Shown here: positions 1-11,639 of the stretch, one piece after another
Layout: every line of letters begins with the position of its first letter
Numbering within the stretch: position 1 is the stretch's first letter
Position numbers and translations under genes: made by a program
The notes under the pieces: model-generated
Told to the model about the DNA's origin: nothing
Database searches by the model: none
Seen by the model: the letters and a program-made list of their open reading frames with translations, nothing else
Origin: Pomphorhynchus laevis
Lineage: Eukaryota; Acanthocephala; Palaeacanthocephala; Echinorhynchida; Pomphorhynchidae
Assembly: GCA_012934845.2 (NCBI GenBank)
Contig: WNNJ02003698.1
Coordinates: 20,330 to 84,329, forward strand
DNA: 64,000 nucleotides
Direction of reading: 5' to 3'

Positions 1-690
1 AAAATAAAAAATTGAAATTTAAAAAAAACGTCATTTTTATGAATTGACTAATAAATAACAGACGTTGTATCAGAATAAGAATTAGAGGTCATCAGGAGGA
101 ACTGCTATGTTATCAGCTTTCGGCTCCTAACTCCCACCCCTACCCAACATAGCAGCGGGACCAAATACATAATAATGATGTATTTCCTCTGATAAAACTA
201 TCTAGTATCTTATTCTAATGCAAAGTATATTATTTATTATCCATCCATAAAAATTTGCCACTTAAGAGTTTAAATTTATTCTTTATATTATTGTGTTGAT
301 TTATATATTTTACTATTTTCTGCTTGATGTTATTTTTATAGTAACCTAGTTTAAAATATGTATCGATTAAATTATTTAAATGATTTTGAAGAAAGCCAAT
401 ATAATTACATATTGTTGCAATTCTGAAAATTTCATTATTCAATGTATTATATTTTATATTATATGGTATGCATGAATGCTCATGCAAAAATATGTTTCTT
501 GTAAATTTAAAAATGTCATCTTTACGATATAAATTAAAAGTAGTTTTAATTGATGTTAATTTAATGTTCATATCTAGATATACACCTTCTTTATCATTAA
601 TATTGGTTTTGTTAAGAATAAGGCTTTCTATATAAATTTGTTCACTAATTGAATAAAAATTATTAGAATTATAGACACATATATCTATTT
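1..690 (-). mobile_element. Element D copy D1, 3' part: C-terminal RT and 3' tail
   Basis: Minus-strand remnant of a retroelement whose reverse transcriptase is split by LINE A1 (691-3130). The open frame at 230-571 is the C-terminal end of the RT, resembling a widespread metazoan family in which a block like 'YLDMNIKLTS...YRKDDIFKF' follows the catalytic core. Positions 1-220 hold the 3' untranslated tail, repeated in opposite orientation at 31790-32010 with high similarity. The family is RT-like but I cannot place it firmly; it may be related to Penelope-like elements. The tail contains a structured block near 90-200 discussed in the findings. The element runs off the left edge of the window. 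Confidence 0.7.
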
Positions 691-3125
691 TCTGATTTTA
701 ACTATGAATTACTTTCAACAAGCCCAACTCATATTCTCGGCGGTGCTCTCGACATCATTGCTGTCCCTATCTGCTTCAATGACTATACTTCCTTGTCAAT
801 TACTGATCCCGGTTTGTCCGATCATTTCCTTGTCACTCTTACTCTTACTCGTCCCCATCCTCCATCTCCGCCTCCACCAATATCCACACCAAGTCGACCC
901 TGGAAACTTCTCGATATCCCTATTCTCTGTACAGCCTTACTCAATTCTTCACTCTTTTCACTTCCTCTTAACTATCTCTCTCCCGATGATCTCTGCATTC
1001 TGTTTGATTCTGAACTTATGTCTATCATCAATAAACTTCTGCCTAGTCGACTCCGACGCTCTCAGCGCTTTCGCCATGCTCCCTGGTTCGATTCTGACTG
1101 TAGCCTTTCTAAGCGTCAACTCTGTCACTCTTTTCGTGTGTATAATCGCTTTCTTAAACGTTCTCTCAACTCACTCCCTCCAAATCTCCGTGATTCCTAC
1201 TTTTCTCTACGCCGTTCACAACTTATTCTTATAAGTACTAAACGTACTATCCTTTGGCGAAATCAACTCGAGTCATCTTCAAACTCTAAATCTCATTGGA
1301 AAATCTTAAACTCAATTCTTTCACGATCATCTACTTCTTGTAATATAAATCCTGATGAATTTTCTTCTTATCTACAAACTAAGCTATCTAATTTACTTTC
1401 CCTACTACCCGTAGCCCCCTTGTACCCACTCTTCTCTTTAAATACTTCCCTCCCAGAACTATTCCACCTTCTTCCCGTTTCGTCTGATGAAGTTTCTTCG
1501 GTTCTGCTGTCATTACCTAATAAAACCTCTCCTTCTGACCCAATTCCCACTCACTTGCTTAAAAATATCTGCTCCTCTATCTCACCCTTCCTAACCACAT
1601 TGTTCAACTCGTCCATCCGTAGCCGTACATTTCCTTCCATCTGGAAATGCGCCACTGTTCGTCCTCTCATCAAAAAGCAATCTTTCGACTCCTCACTACC
1701 ATCTTCGTACCGTCCAATCTCACTTCTCCCAACCCTCTCTAAACTCCTTGAGCGTCTCGTTCTCAAGCAAGTTAATACATATCTCTTTTCCTCTAACTTG
1801 TTTCCTCCCTTCCAAGCCGCTTTTCGCTCTAATCACTCTACTGAAATTGCCTGTCTTAAAGTTTATAATGACTTACTCATCTCGCGCGATCATAAATTAT
1901 GTAGTGTCATAGTTTCTCTTGATCTATCGTCTGCTTTTGACATCGTCGATCACTCGATTCTTCTACATCGCCTTCGTCATGATTATGGCTTCTCTTTACC
2001 AACTGTATCATGGTTTTCTTCGTATCTATCAAACCGTACATTTCGCGTCTATTCAAACTCTTCTCTCTCCCATCTTTCGTTCATACTGTCCGGTGTTCCA
2101 CGAGGCTCCGTGTTAGGCCCTATGCTTTTCTCTCTTCTTCTCGGTAATTTGTCTTCGATTTCTCATAAATTTAACTTCCATGCTATGCAATGTGCTGATG
2201 ACATTCTAATCTATGATCATGCACCTGTTTATCGTATTCACGATCTTAGTATTTCTGCTTCCGACTGTCTTGTCTCAATTTCTAATCATCTTTCTTCCCT
2301 TCGCCATTCTCTGAATCCTGATAAATCAAAAATTATGTGGATCCTACCTCGAAGTTTCGGCATAGAACCTCCTTCCGTATCACTAAATTCTACAATTCTT
2401 CCTATCGTTGATAATCTCGTTTTTCTAGGCTTTCATTTCGACAACCGACTTTCACTTAAACCTTTTGTTAGTGATAAAGTACACTCATCTACCTTGATAC
2501 TCTGTAATCTCCGTCAAGTTTGTAGATTGATCGATTTCCCTTCTTGTATGACTCTCATATCTTCTCTTCTTTTCTCAAGATATGATTACGGTCTTAGACT
2601 ATTTTTCAACTCACCTGAATCCACTCTTCTTCCTTTACAACGCATCATCAACGCTGCCGTCCGAGTTCTCCTCTGTCTTCGTCGTTTTGATCGTACATCC
2701 CACTATCTTGTTTCTCTTGATTGGCCTACCATTTATTGTCGTGTTCAAATTCGTCTTCTTATCATTGCTTTTCGCCTTATAACTTCTTATACCCCTTCAT
2801 TTATCAACCTTCTTTTTCTCGGCAATTCTCGTACTGTGTATTGTGCTCTGCGTTCCCGTAATTCCCTTCTTTTACATGTCCCAATCTACTCTACCTCTTT
2901 TGGCTTCCGCTCCTTCGTTGTGGCTGCTCCTCTCTTGTGGAATCAACTGCCTATTCATATCCGCCAATCAACATCTATGCCGTACTTCAAACGCCAAATC
3001 CAATTTTATTTCAACAATTAACTAATTACCTGTGACCTTTGATGTTCTTTTTTTTGTTTGTTAGTGGTCATGTAAGCGTGCATTTTGCACGCATTTGCCA
3101 CGTTAAATAAATTATTGTATTATTA
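691..3125 (+). mobile_element. LINE A copy A1 (CR1/L2-like), 5'-truncated, long open ORF2
   Basis: A non-LTR retrotransposon that starts inside the apurinic-type endonuclease domain and runs to its natural 3' end. The frame is open from about 694 to 3021 (M at 793, 742 residues from there). RT blocks appear in order: 'SYRPISLLPTLSKLLERL', 'STEIACLKVYNDLL', 'VSLDLSSAFDIVDHSILL', 'GVPRGSVLGP', then the catalytic box. The usual YADD reads CADD here and the usual GVPQGS reads GVPRGS, so this copy is probably inactive although it has no stop. The end is the tail hairpin near 3076-3092 followed by an AT-rich simple repeat. The 5' truncation and lack of stops point to a fairly recent insertion into element D. 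Confidence 0.9.
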
Positions 3126-3129
3126 TATT

Positions 3130-3600
3130 ATTATATCATCAATGTATCGAAACATATTTCATATATTTATATTGTTTAGATTTAGTTTTTACACATTTAT
3201 GAATAAATTCATATTCTATAAAGCTTAAAAACAAGTCAGCCATAATTGGGCTACTATTATCACCCATTGGAAAAACTTTTTAATAATTTTGATTTATCAA
3301 AATATTTAAGGATTCTATTAATTCAATTTTATCCATATATTTATATTTATTTGATGGTTTAATTTTTGTTAGATAGGCGTTATAATTATTATAACATATA
3401 TATGTATATCTTTTTCCGAATATAAGATTAATTAATTTTACTAACGCTTCTTTAATATCTACTAAATCTAGATTTGTATAAAGCGTACTAAAATCGTATG
3501 TATTTGTATTTTTTTGAAAATTTATTCCTTTTGTCTGTTCTAAAAATTCTTTTGTAGAATTAATACTCAAATAGTGTTTTACATAAATAAAGTTTACTAA
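3130..3600 (-). mobile_element. Element D copy D1, RT core upstream of the A1 insertion
   Basis: The minus-strand continuation of D1. The frame at 3280-3570 gives 'YDFSTLYTNLDLVDIKEAL', and the sequence down to 3130 gives 'MGDNSSPIMADLFLSF' and then 'FRYIDDIII', which is the RT catalytic box. The reading resumes at about 690 with 'YNSNNFYSISEQIYIESL', so A1 landed a few codons after the catalytic Asp pair. The two stretches together cover the fingers/palm to thumb part of one RT. No N-terminal domain or endonuclease is visible upstream; the copy seems to end near 3600. Confidence 0.75.
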
Positions 3601-4084
3601 AATTTAGAAATATGCTTTATACCAGTCGATTACCTTACAATAAAATTTAAATTACAATAGAATTTTAATAACGTTTATACCCTTTTTATCCTCTCGCGTT
3701 ACGCGCAAGACAAATTGGAAGGTCCACAATGGTATCTCGATTGTTTGTAGAACGAATTGCCTCACGACATCATGACTGCGTAATTATTGAGCCAATTCTA
3801 AGCCATGATCAACACTTGGATAAGACACGCTGATCAAGGCAACATTGGAAGTTCTTATCCTTGGTTTGGTTGAAATTAATATGTTCGTTTGATGTCTTGT
3901 AATGTACGATGAGGGGGCAAAACGGCCTTCTCGGTCAAAGCTCTGTATATATTTTTTTCCTTTTAATTTTTTTGGAGATAATATAATATACAACATTATG
4001 GGGTTACCCGCAAATGGGTCCAATGAAAACTATCAGTTTGATTTTTCAAAAAAAAATGTTGTTGAAATGCGGAAAAGTAGTTGT
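3601..4084. other. No recognisable gene
   Basis: About 480 bp between element D and the R2-like fragment. It has a short open frame on the minus strand (3784-4023) that resembles nothing I know, and no clear repeat structure. Confidence 0.5.
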
Positions 4085-4910
4085 TTGTTAACTAGCGATT
4101 GAAGCAATTTCCAACGGGATGATGAAGTTTTAAACGGGGCAGTCGGATACTCATAGAAATTCCGCGCATAAGAAGTAACCCAACGGATTCTCGGAGCTGC
4201 TTGATTTCACTAACGTAGTTTGTCTGAAACTTGTCTGCAAGCTTGTGCGCGATTGTCTGTAAGCAACGATTTGAATCGATAGCGAGACCCCCGGAACTGG
4301 AGACGCCAAACGTTAAGAAACTAGCGTGTTCGACTTCGCGTACTCTTTCATTATATTTGGACAACTTACGTTGGACATGGTAGTTAAATGCTGACTCGGG
4401 AGATTTGCCGGCGTTCGAGAGTGCATGTATACTAAAAATACAAATATCCAAGAAAGTGCACTCTGTGTTTCCGCCAAAAAGGCCATTGCAGCCAATATCT
4501 AACCGTGCATTTTTGTCTCTTGTGGTTGCCTGTGTTTGAAAGTCAATAGCATCGTGGACTAGATTCAGTTGTGGTTCAGTCTGAACACACGAGGCAACTT
4601 TTGTTAATGCCCTCGCAAGATAGTCTCGGATACAATTGTGGCGAATTGAGGGTAGGAAACCATATTTGCAGGACAAAGAGTGAGAGAGTATTGGGGGCGC
4701 CACATGAACACCAACGAGGAGCATCTTTGACGAGCTGACCATAGCGAGCAGCGATTGAGTCTTTGAAGACTGTATTGTATAGGATTTTCCCGTTATACGA
4801 TTATGGATAAGCCGTGAGCCAAGAGGATGATCCACATACAGAAGCATGGTCAAGTGCATTTCGTAACCCATCGTTTAAACCACTGCATACTGTAGATCTG
4901 TCATGTAAGT
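4085..4910 (-). mobile_element. R2-like LINE fragment E1: zinc knuckle and restriction-type endonuclease
   Basis: A 259-residue minus-strand frame (4092-4871) matches the C-terminal part of LINEs that carry a restriction-like endonuclease instead of an apurinic one. After a degraded RT tail come 'CKYGFLPSIRHNCIRDYL' (the Cys/His knuckle that precedes the nuclease), 'ARLDIGCNGLF' and 'TFLDICIFSIHA' (the Asp-containing strands of a PD-(D/E)XK fold), and 'KYNERVREVEHASFLTFGV'. E2 at 12200-14490 has the same domains. The group assignment (R2/R4/NeSL-like) rests on this C-terminal architecture. The copy has no RT core and looks long dead. Confidence 0.75.
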
Positions 4911-6842
4911 GTCGTTCATTGTTTGATGATGATACTTTTATGCTGATAGTGGTACTGACATTAGATTACTTAGAGACTTAGACCCGTCAGATAGAGAAAA
5001 GTTAAAGCTGGTTAAGATTGAGTTTCATAAAAGACTCAACAGTGGGGAGCGAAATCTTAGGATTCAAAATTTTTAGGTAGTGCGACGCCGCCCTCGTGTG
5101 TTTTGGACAATGTTACCCTCACACGACAAAATTTCACATGCATTCGACCTCTCGAGCTGCGTCGCACATATCAAAGGAATAACGAAAGTCCATATGTAAC
5201 CAATATACCAGATATTTATTGTGAAAAAATTTATAAATGTGTTATATTCTAATGTTCAAAGTATCCTCCCAAAAATGGTAGAGGTTTCGCTACTTGCTGA
5301 AGAGAGTAATGCTAGTATCCTGGCATTCAGTGAATCTTGGTTGAATTCTAACATTGATGACTCATAAATTGCAATTCCCGGTTACAGCTCATACCGTTGT
5401 GATCGTGTTAATTTCAGAGGTGGCGGTGTAGTCATATACGCGCGAGATAGTATTACATCCAGTGTCCTATATCACTATAATGAGGAAATTGGTTACCAAT
5501 CCCTATGGTGTCGTTTCGAAAGCCCTGATTCCTCTGTTGTCATTGGACTTGTTTACAGAAGTCCTATGGCATCCACCAAACGCCTCAGGAAAGATTTAGA
5601 ACGGTTTGCCTCTTACGAAAACTATATCTTATTTGGGGACTTTAATATGCCACTTATAGACTGGTCTACTTATTCCCGTTTGAGCGGCTGTGATTGGGAA
5701 TCTTCTGATCTACTCAATTTATTAAACGAGCTGAATTACTTTCAGTACGTAAATCAAGACACTCGTTTCAGAGGCTCTTCTAGAAGTCTATTAGATTTAT
5801 GTTTGTCTAACCATGATCTACCGATAAATATTGACTACATACAAGCTATAGGAAATAGTGACCATTGCAGTATGTTAATTCGCTTTCCGTTCGTTCTGCC
5901 TTCCATACACACTTGTCACATCGAGATTAACGTTTTCAAGGCCAATTATGGCGCAATCGGTAGGCACATTGATCGCGTTGTTTGGCTTGACCCATTTCTG
6001 ATCGGATTGGAATGTGCATGGAGGTTTTCTCGAGATACTCTTGTTCTGTATTCACGCTCCCGTAAATACAATAAGCCTTGGTTTGACGTAGAGTTAGGAA
6101 ATCTTCTTAAGGAGTGAAAGATCCTTTATCGTCGATATCGTCAATCTAAAGTAAAATATCAATTATATCGAAACGCAAGGAACAGATTTACGGCACTTAA
6201 AAGATCAAAGAAACTCTACTTTGAGAAATCACTCGTTCATAATATCAAGTATGAGCAAAGTTTATTTTTCAAATATTGTGCATCCAAAAATCGATCGAGA
6301 TGCAAATGTTTTCCGTTACATGTGAAAAATAAAGTAGTTGTCGAAAATTATATGGTCGCTAATACATTTGTAGAGACATTATTTCCTAGAATAGATGAAT
6401 CAGTTACTGTACACGGCACCTTTCATCATAATGATAAATCATCTAACTTGACGTCACATATTTCTATCGCTCATGTATATGAGCAACTTCGACGATTAAA
6501 AATGTGTCATTCTGCTGGTCCTGACGGATTGACGTCCATCCTACTTAGAGAATTAGCTTCCCGCATTTGCGGTCCACTATATCGAATATTCATATTTTCC
6601 TTATGCAAATCATAGATTCCCTTCGACTGGCTAAAATCTTATTTGTTTGTCCTGTATATAAAAAAGGTGATAGGTCATGCGCCAGCAATTTTAGACCAGT
6701 TAGTTTGACATGTATTTGCTGTAAGGTACTAGAGCGTTTAATTTTGTTTCACATCAACCGCCATGTTTCGATAAATAACCTTTTACATCCTGCCCAACAT
6801 GGATTCCGTTCAAGTAGATCAGTTCATGGATTCCGTTCAAGT

Positions 6843-6974
6843 AGGACCGAAACACGAAAGGTAGGCGTAGGCTCACTGCTGATGAGGTCCACCTACGCTG
6901 ATTGTAGTGTACAGTGCTGCATCTAGGATTAAAGACTTCACACGAGGATAATTTATGAAGCCGACCAAATGATG
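6843..6974 (+). repeat. Direct repeat, copy 1 (132 bp)
   Basis: Identical base for base, as far as I can read, to 7213-7344. It starts at the GGACC-GAAAC block and ends at GACCAAATGATG. Confidence 0.95.
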
Positions 6975-7212
6975 ATACTCGCTCGTGTATGCAATTATTC
7001 ATTCTATTAACCTGGCAGATTCCGGTTTCCTGTCAAGAAAATTCAAAAGACAGATTGTCGGTTGTTTCCGGCAACTGTAGTGCTATCTCCGTCTTTTTGT
7101 TACAAAAGACGGAAACAACGTACAGTTTGCACAAGTGGAAATGTGTTCCTTACAAACTGTATCGTTTGTTTTTACAGAAAGGCAGCAGAGGAAAATTTCA
7201 GCAGATCATTAA

Positions 7213-7344
7213 AGGACCGAAACACGAAAGGTAGGCGTAGGCTCACTGCTGATGAGGTCCACCTACGCTGATTGTAGTGTACAGTGCTGCATCTAGGATT
7301 AAAGACTTCACACGAGGATAATTTATGAAGCCGACCAAATGATG
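7213..7344 (+). repeat. Direct repeat, copy 2 (132 bp)
   Basis: Second copy of the 132-bp repeat; right after it the RT reading of the host LINE resumes. Confidence 0.95.
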
Positions 7345-8333
7345 TTCAAATCTTCTAATTGCTAGAGATGATTGGTCCAGTGCTTTTGATGCCGGTGTCG
7401 ACACCGACGTGGTATTAGTGGACTTCTCGCGTGCTTTCGATACAATCAATCATAATATACTTATTGGCAAACTTAAAGGACTTCACTTCGATTCTGTAAT
7501 TGTTAATTGGATTCGTGCGTATTTATTAGATAGAACTGCAGCAGTAAGAGTAAGTGGGACTTTGTCAGATTGGACTTCTATATGTAGTGGTGTACCACAA
7601 GGATCGATTTTAGGACCAATTTTATTTAATATATATTAACGAACTCCCATCATTACTGCTGTCAAAAACGTTGTTGTACGCCGATGATCTTAAGGTCTAT
7701 CGCTGTGTTGTTAATTACCTTGACCGACAAATATTACAGTTTGATCTCGATACATTGACGTATTGGGGAGCTGAGAACTGTTTGAGTATTAATGTGACAA
7801 AATGTGCATACATGCACATAGGGAATAAGTTTCGGACAACCAGCTACTCAATTAACTTACAACCAATTCCTATGGTTCGTCAAAATAGAGACTTGGGCGT
7901 CGTCGTTTCGGATGATCTAGGCACTAGGAAAAATACGGAGCAAATATGTGCTAGAGCAACTCGAATTTCCGGTATGATTTCCAGATGTTTTAGTAAATTA
8001 GAAATTGAGTCATTTAAACTGTTATTCACTACTCTCTGTTCAAGTGTTTTAACTATTGTTCTCTAGCATCATGTCCAGTTAACAAATCGGAAGAGTTTCG
8101 TATTGAACAGGTATTGCGACGTTCTAAACAGGTAGCGGGCCTTCATAACCTTACTTATAAGGAACGGTTAAGTCGCCTTAATATGCCTTCGTTATCTTCA
8201 CTTCGAGCACTAAATGACCTGGTTGTAGTGTGGCGGGCGATTATCAATCCTGATAATCCCGTTAGAAGTCTATTTCGTATGCGAAATGACTCAAGATTAT
8301 GTGGTCATCCACTTATGTTACAACGTAAACAGA

Positions 8334-8395
8334 AATGCCGGTATCGGCATTAATATATCGGCAGAATACCGGTATCGGCAGAAATGCCGATATCG
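8334..8395. repeat. Palindromic filler at the C1/B3 junction
   Basis: Between the broken end of C1 and the first good B3 sequence lie about 60 bp made of degenerate, alternately inverted copies of a B3 motif around GCAGAAATGCCGATATCG. It looks like templated filler DNA made when the broken ends were joined or when reverse transcription slipped. Confidence 0.6.
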
Positions 8396-11300
8396 TGTAT
8401 GCGATGTGCGGGTGCATGAGCATAGATTAGAATGTCATCGGCGTATTGCATGACGTCAAAGGAGTAAGGTTTGATAAGCGGAGAGAGATCGTCAAGCAGA
8501 AGAGAGAAAAGCAGGGGACCTAAGACAGAACCTTGTGGGACCCCGCAAAAAATAGGGATGGGAGGGGAGGATGATGAATTAGAACAGACGCGAAAGGAAC
8601 GGTCGGATAGATATGAGGCAAACCATGCTACGGAAGAGGTAGAAAAGCCGTAATCATAACGAAGGCGATAAAGGAGAACGGAGTGGTCGACAATGTCAAA
8701 TGCGGAGGAGAGGTCGAGGTTGACGAGAACACTGTATGGAGCCTTTTCTCGAGAAATGATTAAGTCATTGTTCACTTTTATGCATGCGATTTCTGTCGAG
8801 TGATTAGAGCGGAAAGCAGATTGGAAAGGTGGGTACAGTTTGGATTAGGGGAGATTAGCGTTGATCTGTATTAAGATGAGCTTTCTAAGAGCTTAGAAAG
8901 AGTAAGGGTTGTGAAATGGGGCGATAGCAAGAAGGAAGGGAGGGGTCGAGCGATTGTTTCTTAAGAACGGGACTTACGATTTCGGATTTCCAGTGTGAAG
9001 GGAAGATACGACTGCGGATGGACGAGTTAAACAAGGTTGTGAGAAATGGGGATATCGATGAGCATATAGATTTTAATATGTGAGTAGGCAGGGGATCGGC
9101 AGGTGAGGTTTTGTTGGGCAAGGACATGAGGACAGATGATACTTCTGTAGGTGAGACAGGGTGGAGATGAAAGTGTTCCGGGAGAATTAGGCTAGGCGCG
9201 GCAGAGTAGGATAGGATGGATACCGGGGTGTGAGAGAGCAGTGTGGATACTTTAGTCTGGAGAAATGACGAATAATCATTTGCATTGATGTTGCACGGCG
9301 AAGAGGAGCGAGCAAGGATTGAGTTAAAAGTATGCCAGAGAGTCTTAGAGTTGAATGAAGTGATGATTTAATGCTGGCAGAATGAGTTGTATTTGGTACG
9401 TAGTAGGTTGAGATGAGACCGGCGAAGAGCAAGATAGGTATCACGGAAAGACGGAGTGATCGAGCGGAAATCGCGTCTGAGAGAGCGGTGATAGACTCGA
9501 AAAGCATGGCGGAGTCGACGCTTTGAGAGTAGGCATTGGATGTCAAACCATGGGGCACGGTGCAAGCGACGGTGTGGGTGAGACTTGAAGGGCAAGAGAA
9601 TATCGAGAGTGGATGTGAGTTCAGAGTCGAAAAGAAAGGCGAGATCGTGCGGAGATGAATATGTTATTGTGGGTAATGATAGAGACGATTTGAGTAAGGC
9701 AGAGCGGAGAAGGGAGAGGTCAAGATTTCTCCAAGGGCGACGTAGGATTGTAGGTGTGTGAGGAGGGGTGTGGTTGCCAGCGAGATCAAGGGTGATAAGA
9801 AAGTGATCGGATAGACCAGGATCAGAGATGGACAGTGAGGTGTAGGCAGCAAAATGATCGGGGACAGCGATGATGTAGAGTGCCCCGCCAAGTATATGTG
9901 TGGGGGCAGTGGAAGATTAGTTTGTAATTGTAGTTGGATAGAATGTTGATGAAGCGGATGGAATCTGTGGAAGAGGGTCGGTGTAGGCGGATATTGAAGT
10001 CGCCTAGAACGAGTGAAGGGATTGAGGACAAAGAACAATGAGAAAGGAGGTCAGCGAGTTCGGTAAAAAATAAGGCTGTAGGAGCTGATGAACCAGGACG
10101 GTATACAATGGCGAGATCTAGAGTGATCGGGTTAGAATAACGACAAGTGAGCAATTTAAAAGAACAAGGACTGAAAGAGGGATTGATTTTGCGAAGAGAA
10201 GTGGGGTGACGCGCGAATGCGACGATGCCGCCATGATTAGAGAATTTAGAAGGGCATGAGCTGAGGGGGCGAGCGGATTCGACTAGGGAGCAACCGGCAG
10301 AGAACAGACGGCGAATGGAAAGGTCGTCGGAATCTGAGTGCCAAGATTCGGTGAGGCAGAAGAGATCGATGGATTGCTTGGTGAATAGGTTGAGGATAAG
10401 ATCGGATTTGTTGAGAATAGATCTTGTGCTGAGGAGACCGAGGCGGCAGCCGTGTGCTGTGGCGAAAGTGTCTAGTGGAGAAGACACATAGGAGAGATGA
10501 ACCGGTATTGAATTTTGAGACGTGTGTCGACAACTTGAAAATTTCCGTCTATGTTTCGGATTGAGAGTGATGTTTCGCCGTTTTCCTTGCGACGGTGTTT
10601 TTCGATGCGGGCTGAAGCGATTTGAGCGATTTCAGGAGGGGCGCGATCGGGGAAAATTCGAGTGGTTGAAGATGACATGAGTTTGAATCGTTGAGAGAGG
10701 ACAGTAGACGCATGAGAGCAATGCTTGAAAACAATTTTTAGCGGAGGGGGCTGGGACGGATTATAATGAGAAGATTTGTTTGGACGGATGAATGCGACAG
10801 GAGAAATGTCCTTGAAAAAGGATGGTTCATCCGCAGGAACAATGGACGAGAGAATGGATCTAAAGGCGGAAACATCGCGGTCCAGACAAGCTTGTGAAGA
10901 TAAGGAGTTGGAAGGCGTGATATTAGTGAATGACGCAACGATCGCGAGAAGCAAAGCGCTTCCGTAAAGGAGGACGACTGACGTGGGTAGGTGAGATCAC
11001 GATAGAAGAGTTGGCAGTTGATAATTTGGAGAGATTTGGTTTGACGACGGGAGACATAGAGGATAATGATAATAAAGAGGGTGGCAAGCGATGTGAGGAA
11101 AGGTTATGAGTGGAAGGATAGTAGAGGTTGGTGGAGGTGATTTTGATTGATGGATGCAAGTTATTGAGAAACGAGACAGGAAGGACGGGACGTGGGGTGT
11201 CGGGGAGTGAAGATGACATGGAATGGGAAGTGTATATGGTGGCAGGGTCGGTGGGTGGAGAAAGGACATTAGAAACGACGGGGTAGTTTGAGTTGACGTG

Positions 11301-11635
11301 TTGGATGTTGATATGTGCTTATTGGAAAGGTTGCATATTAGTTTGTTGGCACAAAACCACATACGAATTCTGCTTTAGCCTTATTCTTGTCTCAGGTGAT
11401 TGTTGTTCAGACGATGCAGTCGTGTATCGAGCACTGTACTTGCAGTTGTCCATAGTTAGTGTCGGTCTTAGTTGTTTTCATACGTCCTCCCATAAACTTG
11501 TAAGAATGTATTTCAATCAATTTTTCAACCGATGGTTGTCGTCGATGGTTTTCGTCGATGGTTGTCGTTGTAAGATGTTTGTAACTTTTCTGACTCTGTA
11601 TGTATATTAGATCTTGTGAGATGATTGTAATCAAG
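8336..11635 (-). mobile_element. LINE B copy B3 (CR1/L2-like), lacking its 3' end
   Basis: Minus-strand element with two ORFs in the same order as B1 (19139-23190). ORF1 lies at about 10520-11640, but its N-terminal zinc-binding segment (11340-11480) is frame-broken. The ORF2 endonuclease domain is at about 9820-10490: 'GLLSTRSILNKSDLILNL', 'LFCLTESWHSDSDDLSI', 'LVLGDFNIRLH'. RT blocks: 'SLPNKTSPADPLPTHILK' (about 9120), 'VNLDLSSAFDIVDHSVLL', 'GVPQGSVLGPLLFSLLL' and 'MQYADDILIYAHAP' (about 8430). The RT C-terminus, 3' tail and hairpin are missing. Several frameshifts break ORF2 between 8885 and 9670. Confidence 0.85.
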
Positions 11636-11639
11636 AAAA

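Larger units (their letters stand above)
6827..7344 (+). mobile_element. Insert inside C1: 370-bp unit present about 1.4 times, with hammerhead-like core blocks
   Basis: The RT frame of C1 is interrupted between 'FRSSRSV' and 'SNLLIARDDW'. The inserted DNA holds an exact 132-bp direct repeat (6843-6974 and 7213-7344), period 370 bp. Each repeat has GGACC followed directly by GAAAC (6844-6853) and, 25 bases on, CTGATGA followed directly by GGTCC (6879-6890). GGACC and GGTCC are complementary. These are the conserved sequences and the stem II position of a hammerhead ribozyme, but in permuted order, and I could not find convincing stems I and III. A second complementary pair, GCGTAGG (6865-6871) and CCTACGC (6892-6898), would make a pseudoknot with the first. 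No coding capacity is visible. A small non-autonomous ribozyme-bearing element (retrozyme-like or Penelope-related) is possible. Confidence 0.55.
4955..8333 (+). mobile_element. CR1-like LINE C copy C1, old, with a structured insert
   Basis: The copy begins in the C-terminal part of ORF1 (4970-5075, 'LDPSDREKLKLVKIEFHKRL'), then passes almost directly into ORF2. The endonuclease domain is seen from about 5222: 'FSESWLNSNI', 'GGGVVIYAR', 'GLVYRSP', 'LFGDFNMPLIDW' and 'NSDHCSMLI'. RT blocks follow: 'SAGPDGLTSILLRELAS' (about 6510), 'FRPVSLTCICCKVLERLI', 'VLVDFSRAFDTINHNIL' (7410), 'GVPQGSILGPILFNIY' and 'LYADDLKVYR' (7674), with the catalytic box intact. Stops and frameshifts break ORF2 in several places (one stop near 5367, another after 7639). 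It is interrupted at 6827-7344 by a repeat-bearing insert, and its 3' end is lost at 8333 where B3 begins. Confidence 0.85.

Noticed and set aside
704-1234. 176-residue frame beside the A1 ORF2
   Set aside because: Shadow frame; it lacks motifs and overlaps the RT/endonuclease frame of LINE A, as do similar frames in A2, B1 and B2.
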